Notes under the pieces: generated by a model
The model's input: the letters and a program-made list of their open reading frames with translations, nothing else
Database searches by the model: none
Told to the model about the DNA's origin: nothing
Translations under genes and position numbers: made by a program
Assembly: GCA_041666425.1 (NCBI GenBank)
Contig: JBAYHA010000008.1
Coordinates: 1 to 25,559 of the forward strand
Direction: 5' to 3'
DNA from: JBAYHA01 sp041666425
Lineage (GTDB): Bacteria; Patescibacteriota; Patescibacteriia; UBA11705; JABHMO01
DNA length: 25,559 nucleotides
Shown: positions 1 through 7,650 of the stretch, piece by piece
How positions within the stretch are numbered: position 1 is the stretch's first letter
Layout of the letters: every line of letters begins with the position of its first letter

Positions 1-1
1 T

Positions 2-3000
2 TATCGTCTTGATCCTGATTTATTTGAACGAGAGACAGAAAATCCTTTGTGTCAATCTTCGGCCGTTGGTTGTGAAGAATACAAGACCGAGACAACCGGC
101 CAAAGATATCAAACTTATTATTTCAAAGAGCCGGGCGATCGTTTGTGTGAATATCGTAGTGTTAGTGGTTCGGAAAACGGCGTAACCACCGTTGGTGTTG
201 GTTGGTTCCGAAAAAAAGTCAATCCTTCGGATCAGACTGAGGTTAATATTCCGTGTCCGATTGAAGATTATTATGATGATGGAACCAAAGCTTTGATTAT
301 GGCCGGTGATTATGATTCTTCGGACGGTCTGGCAGGGGATGATATTTATCGCGGTTGGGTTGGACAATGTCCCGACTCCGAAGATCAATGCACGGCTTTT
401 GTTGATCCGACTGACTTGACGCAATCACCTCGCGGAGATGCTTATTATTATATCAATGATGACAAAGTTGATCGCAAGAGTTGTACCGGTGTTTCGCGCA
501 AACAAGGATGTGTCTTGTTTAATGATACTTCATCAGTGGACGAAGATGGCGGGAATTTGTTGTCATACAATGCTTTTGCCACTTATATTGAATCCAAAAA
601 TAGCAATAGCGATACCGTAGCCGGCGTGGTTACTGATTATGTTGGTCCGGCAGTTTCTTGTGAAGATTATGAACGATGCGACTTTATGATTCAATGTTTG
701 CAAGAAGAAAATGATGTTGATACTTGTGTAACCAAAATAACAACAACCGACGCCAGGGCTTCAACTCCGGGCGATCAGTGGTATTGCGGTTCGACCGCGG
801 ATGAAGCAGAAAAAAATGCCAGATGCACAGCCAAAGAAATTATGGTCAAAGATACCAACACGATAATCAAGGTGGTCAGAGATCGAACTTGCGCCAACTG
901 GTATTCGTGTCGGAGTAGTCATGATTCTTATGATCCAAAACAGCAAGAGTTTATCAAAATTTGTGATGAAATCGGACTTTGCGACAAAATAAAAGAAGAA
1001 GATGATACCGAAGGTTGCGGGCATTTTGTCGATCAGCCGATAGCCCAAAATTTGTTGAGCCAGAACAAACCGTTGGATAGCAATTCCGGTGGAGTTGGCT
1101 ATGGTGATTCGGGCAGAGGAATCAGTTGGCACAATTTTGATTATTCCGGTATGGCTATACCGGACAAGGCTCCGTTGCAATTCTTTAATGCGTATAACAT
1201 CATGGGCCTTTTTGACATAGATGACAAAGAATTGACAGTGCGCCGTTGTGGTAGTTCAGCGACTGCTGTTTCCGCAGTAGACAAGGCATGTCAAGAGGAT
1301 TATCACTGTCCGGACGGATTAGGATGTTATGATACGAATGTAACAACCCAAAAAACTTGCGGTGGTGCTATCACTCTAGATGCTGATGGCAAGAATGTGG
1401 CTATTGCCTGTGTTGATGATGATGATTGTTCAATCGGTTTTGCGTGCGCTCTGCCGAGCGATTATCGAATGATTAATGTGAGCAATTATAGTTGTGATAA
1501 TGATGCGGATTGTGAAACAGATCCATTATATGAAGATTTTTGTAATGTTGACGGGACAGAAACTTGTCAATGTTTGAATAATTATTGTGTAAAACCTCTG
1601 GCCGGTAGTGATTGGAGTGACGAAGTGAATGCTCCGGCACCATCATGTCGGGCTTATCCGGAAGCAACAACACCGGTGCCAAGAATCTTGGCGATTGCCG
1701 ATGATAGCAATCCTTACAAGCAAATGCCAAAATTTTATGTGCCAACGGGAGACAGCGCGGAGTTGTTGCCACAACTTTATGATGATTTTGGTTGCAGTTA
1801 CAAGAGTCTCACTTATCTTTCGGAGACAAAGTATGTACCATTTGGTGGCAAGTTCAATCCGTCGATGCCCGATGGTTTTTGCCAGGATAATTTGAATATG
1901 CCATGTTCTTGTGGCAGTTCGGCGGAGAGTACTGGAGCAACTGTTTATGTCAACAATAATATTATGTGTACGCCAATGGCGGGAGATTGTTTGTCTACGA
2001 ATACAAGCGAGGAAGAACCAAGTTATTGTTTGAGGAGGAGTAGTAATATGGAAACTTTGTATCAAGGATGGCAAGGTTATTGTTTGGAGAGTGATCTGAG
2101 TATTGCCAAATATGGGCTCAGCGCAACACATCCCTGTCTCTCGTGGTATCCGACGGAAATGTTGGCCGGATTGCAGGATTGGACCAATCAATATGATAAT
2201 GCCGGATTTAATATGGATAATTATGGCTTCATTAATTCGGTTAATTATTGCGTGGAGAGTGAATTGTGGGAAAAACGCGAACCGATTTTGGTGCGTGCCT
2301 ATGGTAGATTGGATTGTGATGGGACCGAGGAGCAAAGGAAAATATATGTCAACAAAAATAAAATAATAGAAAATTTAGCAGAGGATACTTCCGGTTTGTT
2401 GAAAGAGAACCAAGACAACCCAATGTTTTTGGCAGTTGAAGACGATGATAAGCCTGCTGATCAGATTTTGTTGGACATTAATCATAATGGTGATGTGCCG
2501 TTGGCATCGCAAGCTTGTAAAGATACTAATGTTCCAGGGTATTGTGCTTTGATTGAACAGTGCGAAGATGATTGCAATATTCGATCTTATGAAACAGCTG
2601 ATCCGGTTGCCATTTGGGAAGGTTTGATGGAAGATTGTTGGCCTAGTGATGATGCAGGAGACAAAGGTTTATATAGTCCGCAGGCTTATTGCCCAATGGG
2701 ATATTTGGCTCAGGATCTTTATAATATTGAGCAATGGACAGTAACGCATGGGACTAATGATGAAGAAGATGCTTTTTACTTTTATTTCAAGTGCGTGCCT
2801 CTTGATAGTGGTAATTCCAGTGGATTATTGGAAGAGGGCACTGGCGGTTGGTTCAAGAGTGAAGGTGATTTGGATTTAGTTCCAAGTGGTATAAATTTTA
2901 GTCAAGCCAGCTATTCAGATTCAATAGAAGAACAGGGACGAATGTGTACTACATTTTTTAATGTGGCGACCGGAGAGTATAGCCATGTTTCAACTAATAT

Positions 3001-5077
3001 TCTTTATCATGGCCAACCACGAAATTCAGCTAAAACCGGATTATCGGTACAAAAAAATACGGCTTGTGGTGCGGATGACAATGGCCTTTATGGTGCTATG
3101 GGTTTGGATTTAGATTCTACTTTTGAAATTCAAAATTTGTTGAATGCTTTTGTTGTTTTGAAAACTTGCCAAGGAGATTCTGCCGGTAATGGGGAGCTTA
3201 AATATAATAATGATGAGGGAGAAGAAATAACATGGACGATTCCTACGGATAAGTTAGGCGTGATGTGTCAAGATGATACAGATTGTGGATTGACAAAGCA
3301 GTTATCCGGTTGCCCGCCCATGGGGGATGATCCAGATCAGTATCGATGTAATGATCAGAATAGAACAATGGTTGCTTGTCGGGAAGCAGAAAATGAAACC
3401 GATTTGCCAGTGTGTGTTGATAAAAATGATTCGCAATCTCTGGGGGGTGAGGACTTTTTTTCTATGTCGGCTGAGGGGAATTATATCACTGAATTGAGTG
3501 GTTCTTTTGGTGAAAATTCGGAGCTACCATTGTATGGTCTTGGGCTTGATAAATATAGTTTGCAGACTCAGTTGGGTGTCTCTTTGCACGGTGTTTGTAT
3601 TGATAAGGCTAGTCGGGGTGAGATTTATCCTGACCCGAGTGATGCCAGTGTGATGATTAATCCGGTTATCAATGGTTTGCCTTGTAATGACAATAATGAC
3701 TGTTCGAGTAAGGATATCTATGAAAATGCAGTGATTACGGAAATGAAAAAATGCGATAACAGTTCTGACGATGACAAAGTGGGTGATTATTGTTATTTTG
3801 ACTCTGATTGCAAACTGGGCGCACCGTCAGTAAGTGCTAATCCGAATAATATTTATGGTGTCGGTTTCCTTTATTGTACAGAGGAGCTTTCTGATCCAGA
3901 AATTGGTTCTTTTACTGAGCTGGGTTGTTCTCGGGAGCACCCACTTTTATCTGATGAAGTAAAAGAAGGTTCATTTATGGTACAAAGTTATGATCAGTCG
4001 ACTGATGAGTATAGTAACGAATATTGTGGTAAGAAGTATTATCAGTATTCTCATGATATCTGTGATGATTTTAACAACTGTCCGCCAAAATTATTTACGG
4101 GACAACTTCCGGGAGGAAATGCCACTTATTGTTCTATTGATTCGCAGCAGGTTGACTCGTATGCCTCTACTAACACGGTTATGAAGTATCAAAGTCAAAA
4201 GGCGTCTGGTTCTGATTTTATGTGGAATTTTATTGAGGATGGGAATTTCGTTTCAGGGAATGAGGATTTTACAGAAATTAAGAAGCGTGCTCCGCGTATT
4301 GCCGGTGTTGAGGCTATATCCGGTGGCGGTTATCGTGCTTCCAAGAGTAAGTTCACTTTGTCGTATCAGAATACTTCGGTTAATGGTTCCAACTTGCGGA
4401 TCAATGAATCCCAACCGCGGATAGCGGTGAGGTTCTTTGCTTGGGCGAATGATGACCAAATGCCTTTGCGACGGGTGGCTGTTAATTGGGGAGATGGAGA
4501 TGATAACAAGATAGAGTTAGGAAGTAAGGTTAACATAAATAATGCCAATTCTCCTAACTTGAGCAAATTTCAGAATCACAAACCACATTGCCAAAGGCAA
4601 GTGCACGAACCTCTGGGGTTGTGTTTAACTGGCACGACGGTATGGGACTATGAGAGCAATAAGATAAATGATCATGGTTTGGCATGCAGTTCTGATATTG
4701 AGTGTCTTGGGTTAGGAACTGATTATCATTGTGTTATGGATGCTTCAGTTATTGGTGATCGGTTTGGCGATACTACCGAAGCTTGCACGGAAGGATATTT
4801 TCAATTCAATCATACTTATACTTGCAACAGTTCTGTGCCTGTGTGCCCGGACGCGAATTCATTAGAAACTAACTGCAGGCGAGAATTGGATGGCTGGGAA
4901 TATTGTCAATATCGAGTGGGTGTACAGGTCTTGGACAATTGGAATATGTGTCGGAACAGCAGTGGTGTCGGTGAATATGATGGTGAACAGGGGAGTGAAG
5001 ATGGAGACTGTAAGTTGTCCTCGTTGGCGAATTATGAAAAAACCGACAGATATATTTATGTAAAAGTAGCTGACTAA
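2..5077 (+). CDS. Giant cysteine-rich surface/secreted protein, 5' truncated by window edge
   Basis: The frame is open from base 2, so this is the C-terminal ~1690 residues of a larger protein; the TTG at 47 is only the first possible start codon inside the window. It is rich in Cys, Asp, Asn and Gly, which suggests an extracytoplasmic, disulfide-bonded protein. Several short Cys/Asp modules recur, for example CVDDDDCSIGFAC, CDNDADC, CNDNNDCSS, CYFDSDC and CSSDIEC. A GWxGxC motif occurs twice (near nt 350 and nt 2065). Near the C-terminus VNWGDGD (about nt 4476-4500) is a PKD-type hallmark, and QYRVGVQVLDNW (about nt 4907-4942) resembles the last PKD strand; a Cys-rich stretch of about 135 residues separates them. 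No sortase signal or membrane anchor is visible at the C-terminus. From memory, very large proteins of this style occur in Parcubacteria, probably as surface or adhesion proteins. The function is unknown, but the reading frame is certain. Confidence 0.85.
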   Translation, partial: YRLDPDLFERETENPLCQSSAVGCEEYKTETTGQRYQTYYFKEPGDRLCEYRSVSGSENGVTTVGVGWFRKKVNPSDQTEVNIPCPIEDYYDDGTKALIMAGDYDSSDGLAGDDIYRGWVGQCPDSEDQCTAFVDPTDLTQSPRGDAYYYINDDKVDRKSCTGVSRKQGCVLFNDTSSVDEDGGNLLSYNAFATYIESKNSNSDTVAGVVTDYVGPAVSCEDYERCDFMIQCLQEENDVDTCVTKITTTDARASTPGDQWYCGSTADEAEKNARCTAKEIMVKDTNTIIKVVRDRTCANWYSCRSSHDSYDPKQQEFIKICDEIGLCDKIKEEDDTEGCGHFVDQPIAQNLLSQNKPLDSNSGGVGYGDSGRGISWHNFDYSGMAIPDKAPLQFFNAYNIMGLFDIDDKELTVRRCGSSATAVSAVDKACQEDYHCPDGLGCYDTNVTTQKTCGGAITLDADGKNVAIACVDDDDCSIGFACALPSDYRMINVSNYSCDNDADCETDPLYEDFCNVDGTETCQCLNNYCVKPLAGSDWSDEVNAPAPSCRAYPEATTPVPRILAIADDSNPYKQMPKFYVPTGDSAELLPQLYDDFGCSYKSLTYLSETKYVPFGGKFNPSMPDGFCQDNLNMPCSCGSSAESTGATVYVNNNIMCTPMAGDCLSTNTSEEEPSYCLRRSSNMETLYQGWQGYCLESDLSIAKYGLSATHPCLSWYPTEMLAGLQDWTNQYDNAGFNMDNYGFINSVNYCVESELWEKREPILVRAYGRLDCDGTEEQRKIYVNKNKIIENLAEDTSGLLKENQDNPMFLAVEDDDKPADQILLDINHNGDVPLASQACKDTNVPGYCALIEQCEDDCNIRSYETADPVAIWEGLMEDCWPSDDAGDKGLYSPQAYCPMGYLAQDLYNIEQWTVTHGTNDEEDAFYFYFKCVPLDSGNSSGLLEEGTGGWFKSEGDLDLVPSGINFSQASYSDSIEEQGRMCTTFFNVATGEYSHVSTNILYHGQPRNSAKTGLSVQKNTACGADDNGLYGAMGLDLDSTFEIQNLLNAFVVLKTCQGDSAGNGELKYNNDEGEEITWTIPTDKLGVMCQDDTDCGLTKQLSGCPPMGDDPDQYRCNDQNRTMVACREAENETDLPVCVDKNDSQSLGGEDFFSMSAEGNYITELSGSFGENSELPLYGLGLDKYSLQTQLGVSLHGVCIDKASRGEIYPDPSDASVMINPVINGLPCNDNNDCSSKDIYENAVITEMKKCDNSSDDDKVGDYCYFDSDCKLGAPSVSANPNNIYGVGFLYCTEELSDPEIGSFTELGCSREHPLLSDEVKEGSFMVQSYDQSTDEYSNEYCGKKYYQYSHDICDDFNNCPPKLFTGQLPGGNATYCSIDSQQVDSYASTNTVMKYQSQKASGSDFMWNFIEDGNFVSGNEDFTEIKKRAPRIAGVEAISGGGYRASKSKFTLSYQNTSVNGSNLRINESQPRIAVRFFAWANDDQMPLRRVAVNWGDGDDNKIELGSKVNINNANSPNLSKFQNHKPHCQRQVHEPLGLCLTGTTVWDYESNKINDHGLACSSDIECLGLGTDYHCVMDASVIGDRFGDTTEACTEGYFQFNHTYTCNSSVPVCPDANSLETNCRRELDGWEYCQYRVGVQVLDNWNMCRNSSGVGEYDGEQGSEDGDCKLSSLANYEKTDRYIYVKVAD

Positions 5078-5100
5078 GATTCAAAAGAGTAGACAAAAAA

Positions 5101-5133
5101 AGCCTCAATCAATGTTGATTGAGGCTTTTGTGA
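5101..5133. terminator. Bidirectional rho-independent terminator
   Basis: AGCCTCAATCAA and TTGATTGAGGCT form a perfect 12-bp inverted repeat around TG (5101-5126; realistically a 6-nt loop). A T-run follows on the plus strand (CTTTTG), and AAAAAAA precedes the stem, giving a T-run on the minus strand. It lies between two convergent stop codons and probably ends both transcripts. Confidence 0.85.
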
Positions 5134-5853
5134 CTAATTATATTCCGGTTTGCACGTTGTTGTGCAACAACTTAGCAGACAGATAACCGCTTTTTCTTTC
5201 TTATGTGTTTCGAGGCTATGGTAATAAAAATACCCTGTGTTTTTTTGCGGATCAATTGTTGGGAGTTCTTCAAAAGTTAAAATAAGTGGTTCTCCTGTTG
5301 TTTCATAATAATATTCTGTTACCGGTTCTGTTTCTTCAAAAGGAATAGGCAGGAACCGGATTTCTCCTGTGGGCAAAGCGAGAGGAACGAGAAAGTTCCC
5401 GGAAAGATCAAACCCGCCCCCCTCGTCTTTGAGGACTATACACAGTCCGTGCGAGAAGTCAGTTAATTCGCCGTTTTCGTCCGGGCACCAGCCAATGTAC
5501 TGCAGGTTGCCTTCATCATCGGCCGGATGGTCAGGGTCTTCATCAGGGTAAAATCTCATATACCAAGAATTTCCATCGTATGGAAGACTAATTACCCAAG
5601 TGTCAAACAGCCACGCATATTCAAGTTTGAAATTTTCTATGGCTGTCTCCTCGTCAAGGATGACTGAGTCCTCGCCATTGTTGTCATTCGTAGCTATAAT
5701 ATCCTGCTCGGTATCCTGTTCGGTCTTGTCATTGCCTGCGAAGTCAGGCGTAGAGCTTTCATCGTTCTCTGTTGCGGTTGCGATTTCGCAACCGGCTACC
5801 ATGGTCATCAAACAAACAATAACAATAAACATGGAAATAGTGAACTTTTTCAT
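5134..5853 (-). CDS. Predicted lipoprotein of unknown function
   Basis: This 239-residue protein has a Lys-containing N-terminus, a hydrophobic core and the lipobox VAGC with the lipidated Cys at residue 22. An acidic, Thr/Asp/Glu-rich linker (residues 23-75) leads to a globular domain with no family I recognise. The C-terminus is odd: a short hydrophobic stretch with four clustered cysteines (ICLLSCCTTTC). The ATG at 5853 is supported by a strong Shine-Dalgarno (GGGGGA, 6-8 nt upstream) and by a consensus-like promoter 42 bp upstream. The gene converges on the giant Cys-rich gene. It is probably anchored in the cytoplasmic membrane facing outwards; the role is unknown. Confidence 0.85.
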   Translation of the reverse strand: MKKFTISMFIVIVCLMTMVAGCEIATATENDESSTPDFAGNDKTEQDTEQDIIATNDNNGEDSVILDEETAIENFKLEYAWLFDTWVISLPYDGNSWYMRFYPDEDPDHPADDEGNLQYIGWCPDENGELTDFSHGLCIVLKDEGGGFDLSGNFLVPLALPTGEIRFLPIPFEETEPVTEYYYETTGEPLILTFEELPTIDPQKNTGYFYYHSLETHKKEKAVICLLSCCTTTCKPEYN

Positions 5854-5894
5854 CTGGTCCCCCTTGTGTTATTAAAAGAACTTGGAACAATTCG

Positions 5895-5923
5895 ATATTA
5901 ACAAGTTTTTTTGGTTTTGTCAA
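5895..5923 (-). promoter_or_regulatory. Sigma70 promoter of the 5853 lipoprotein gene, followed by a boxA-like leader
   Basis: On the minus strand, TTGACA (5918-5923) and TAATAT (5895-5900) are separated by exactly 17 bp. Thirteen nucleotides after the -10 the leader carries GTTCTTTTAATAACA (5867-5881), resembling the rRNA antitermination boxA. The same -10-to-GTTC distance is found upstream of the genes at 15581 and 18575. Confidence 0.75.
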
Positions 5924-5995
5924 TGGCGGTAGAGTATTTTGTTTAAATTTGGGCAAAGATTTGTTTTGGTGTGGGATGATGTTTGTTTATTTCAG

Positions 5996-6115
5996 TTAAT
6001 TAATAATATTTCGATCGTGGTACCAATTTTGGGGGTTATTTTCGATGTATTGCCGAACATTGTTCAAACCATTTTCATCCCAAATATAGGAATCATATAA
6101 TTTATTTCCATTTTT
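5996..6115 (-). pseudogene. C-terminal relic of a Y1 (REP-associated / IS200-like) tyrosine transposase
   Basis: On the minus strand about 40 codons ending in TAA at 5996 encode the motif series KLYDSYIWDENGL, then RQYIENNPQNWYHDR. This matches the C-terminal helix of REP-associated tyrosine transposases (general form YDHIIRxExxLNxIRxYIxxNPxxW). The frame stays open upstream to about 6275, but that part only translates T-tracts and a palindrome. The His-rich HUH motif and N-terminal two thirds are absent, so this is a remnant. Because RAYT proteins process REP palindromes, its position next to the hairpins at 6125, 6279 and 6300 is notable. The family call rests on motif memory and was not searched. 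Confidence 0.6.
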
Positions 6116-6124
6116 AAAAACCCG

Positions 6125-6163
6125 AACATGTCGACTGGCCCCGACATGTTTTTTGTTTTTTTG
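6125..6163 (+). terminator. Palindrome with T-tract (terminator-like)
   Basis: AACATGTCG (6125-6133) pairs with CGACATGTT (6142-6150), followed by TTTTTGTTTTTTTG. It is shaped like a terminator but sits in an intergenic stretch upstream of an operon, directly beside the transposase relic. It may therefore be a mobile-type palindrome that happens to carry a T-run. Confidence 0.55.
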
Positions 6164-6238
6164 CCATGGTAAAAAAAACGAATTTTATTTTTGTCGACTG
6201 TGGATGACAGTTTTGTTAAATTTTTTGGATGAATATTT

Positions 6239-6261
6239 TATGATGAGTTTGTTCTTTGACA
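6239..6261 (+). promoter_or_regulatory. Candidate -10 and boxA-like leader of the 6351-9702 operon
   Basis: TATGAT (6239-6244) could be a -10 element; no convincing -35 was found. Six nucleotides later GTTCTTTGACA (6251-6261) matches the leader element seen before five other genes in the window. Between it and the first gene lie two palindromes (6279-6317). Confidence 0.4.
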
Positions 6262-6278
6262 ATCGAATGTCCCGTCAG

Positions 6279-6317
6279 CCATATCACATGATATGGAAAC
6301 TATATCGGATGATATGG
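6279..6317. repeat. Pair of REP-like palindromes (7-bp arms, 4-nt loop)
   Basis: CCATATC-ACAT-GATATGG (6279-6296) is perfect. CTATATC-GGAT-GATATGG (6300-6317) has one mismatch. Both follow the design 7-bp arm, 4-nt loop, 7-bp arm also seen at 11187-11204, 16997-17014 and 17032-17049. They lie in the untranslated leader of the downstream operon. Confidence 0.7.
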
Positions 6318-6350
6318 TTGTTGTTTGGACTTTTGAAAAAGGAGCAAGCC

Positions 6351-6965
6351 ATGAAAACACTGTTTTTGTTTGTTTGTCTGTTATTTTTTTCTTGCGCAGG
6401 AGGAACTGTTTTGGCGCCATATCAAGTGGAAATGGTCTATTCCGTTGAATTGCCAAAACCGCAAAAAGATTTGCCAAAGAAAGATTCTTTGGCGGTCGGT
6501 TCTTTTTCGCATAATGAACGCTCTTGGGAGCCGGCTAATTTGCGAGAATTTGTGACGATTGTCGAATGGGCCAAGTTGGGTGTTTTTTCTTCGGATCGGA
6601 TAATTTTGCAAAAGCAGATTGGCGAAGCTTCGCTTGTTTGTGAAATCAGACCGGAGGCGATTAAAAGTTCGCGCAGTCCGTTAAAAGCAGAATATTTAGT
6701 TTTTTTTGTGCAAAAGAAAATAGCAGCAGTTGATTTTGGTGATTTGGTTAAGCAAAAGAATTTTCTCAGTCCAAAAATAATTGAAATTCCGGGTATGAAA
6801 ATTCTTGTTGACGACAGTCAGGAACAGCATCGTTTTTCGGCGCCGGAAATTTATTTTCAATCAGGGGAATATTTTTTTAGAGCAATTTTGTTGTATCGCG
6901 GAATGTCCAAGAGCTATGTTAATAATATTTTTAACAAGTTTCCTTGGGCTTCTCTGCTTGATTAA
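6351..6965 (+). CDS. Small lipoprotein-like secreted protein, first gene of operon
   Basis: I place the start at ATG 6351 because AAAAAGGAG lies just upstream and a signal sequence begins there (MKTLFLFVCLLFFSC). The longer in-frame extension to 6153 only translates leader palindromes. The product is 204 residues; Cys15 would be lipidated, though Phe at lipobox -3 is atypical. The mature part is mixed alpha/beta with no recognised motif. The following gene has a similar size and a similar C-terminal pattern (YFFRAILLY here, KIYDVRAYY there), so the two may be distant paralogues. The stop lies 13 bp before the next ATG, indicating co-transcription with 6979 and 7651. Function unknown. Confidence 0.75.
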   Translation: MKTLFLFVCLLFFSCAGGTVLAPYQVEMVYSVELPKPQKDLPKKDSLAVGSFSHNERSWEPANLREFVTIVEWAKLGVFSSDRIILQKQIGEASLVCEIRPEAIKSSRSPLKAEYLVFFVQKKIAAVDFGDLVKQKNFLSPKIIEIPGMKILVDDSQEQHRFSAPEIYFQSGEYFFRAILLYRGMSKSYVNNIFNKFPWASLLD

Positions 6966-6978
6966 ACGGAGGTCGAAC

Positions 6979-7641
6979 ATGAAGAAGATTTTTTTGGTTT
7001 TGGTTATTTTTTTTGGCGGTTGTGAATATCGTTATTTCGCAAACACTGATTCTCTTGTGGCGACAGGCGATGTGGGGGCTTCGAATTTAACGAATATGCA
7101 AGAAGATTTTTCGCAACAAGAAATTGCGTCTGATGAGTTTCAAGAATGGCAAGAATTTACCGATGGTCCCAGAGTTTTTTATTACAAAAAAGATTGGCTC
7201 GCCGAGGAAATTGTTTTTGAAAGGATTGAAGGTAAAAAATATCAAATCAAAGTGCGGAACGTTGTCGCAAGACCAATTGTTGGTGCTGTTTTGCCGGAAG
7301 ATTATTGGCAGGATGGCAAAATAAACAATGGATATGCGGAAGATTACATGATGTTCCAAGTGGATCAATATGAATATTCGGCAGTCTTGTCGTGGGAAGA
7401 GTTTTTGTCTAGGAATTTTTCCGATATTGTCGGCTCGTATGATGCTTATCAAGTGCCATTTGAGCCGGAATGGTCGGCCATAGAAATTAAGGATGTTCGT
7501 GGCAAGTTTGTTGGAATGAATAGATTTTTTGTAAGTTCCGGAAAAAAAATTTACGATGTTCGCGCTTATTATTCGGCAACGATTGATGAGGAAGATGCGT
7601 GGTTGGAGTTTGTGGATTTTGTCGGGCATTTTAATTTTTAG
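6979..7641 (+). CDS. Small lipoprotein, second gene of operon
   Basis: ATG 6979 is chosen over an upstream in-frame GTG or TTG because GGAGGT precedes it by 5 nt and the signal MKKIFLVLVIFFGGC begins here. The 220-residue product has a probable lipidation Cys15 (FGGC, with an unusual Phe). Its mature domain is acidic and aromatic-rich with no known motif. It is followed after 9 bp by the C39-like protein, so the two lipoproteins and the peptidase-like protein are very likely made together and act outside the cytoplasmic membrane. Function unknown. Confidence 0.78.
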   Translation: MKKIFLVLVIFFGGCEYRYFANTDSLVATGDVGASNLTNMQEDFSQQEIASDEFQEWQEFTDGPRVFYYKKDWLAEEIVFERIEGKKYQIKVRNVVARPIVGAVLPEDYWQDGKINNGYAEDYMMFQVDQYEYSAVLSWEEFLSRNFSDIVGSYDAYQVPFEPEWSAIEIKDVRGKFVGMNRFFVSSGKKIYDVRAYYSATIDEEDAWLEFVDFVGHFNF

Positions 7642-7650
7642 GAGGACAAG

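Noticed and set aside
1643..2335. 230-codon open frame on the minus strand
   Set aside because: It is inside the giant Cys-rich gene, with no ribosome-binding site, promoter or plausible protein features.
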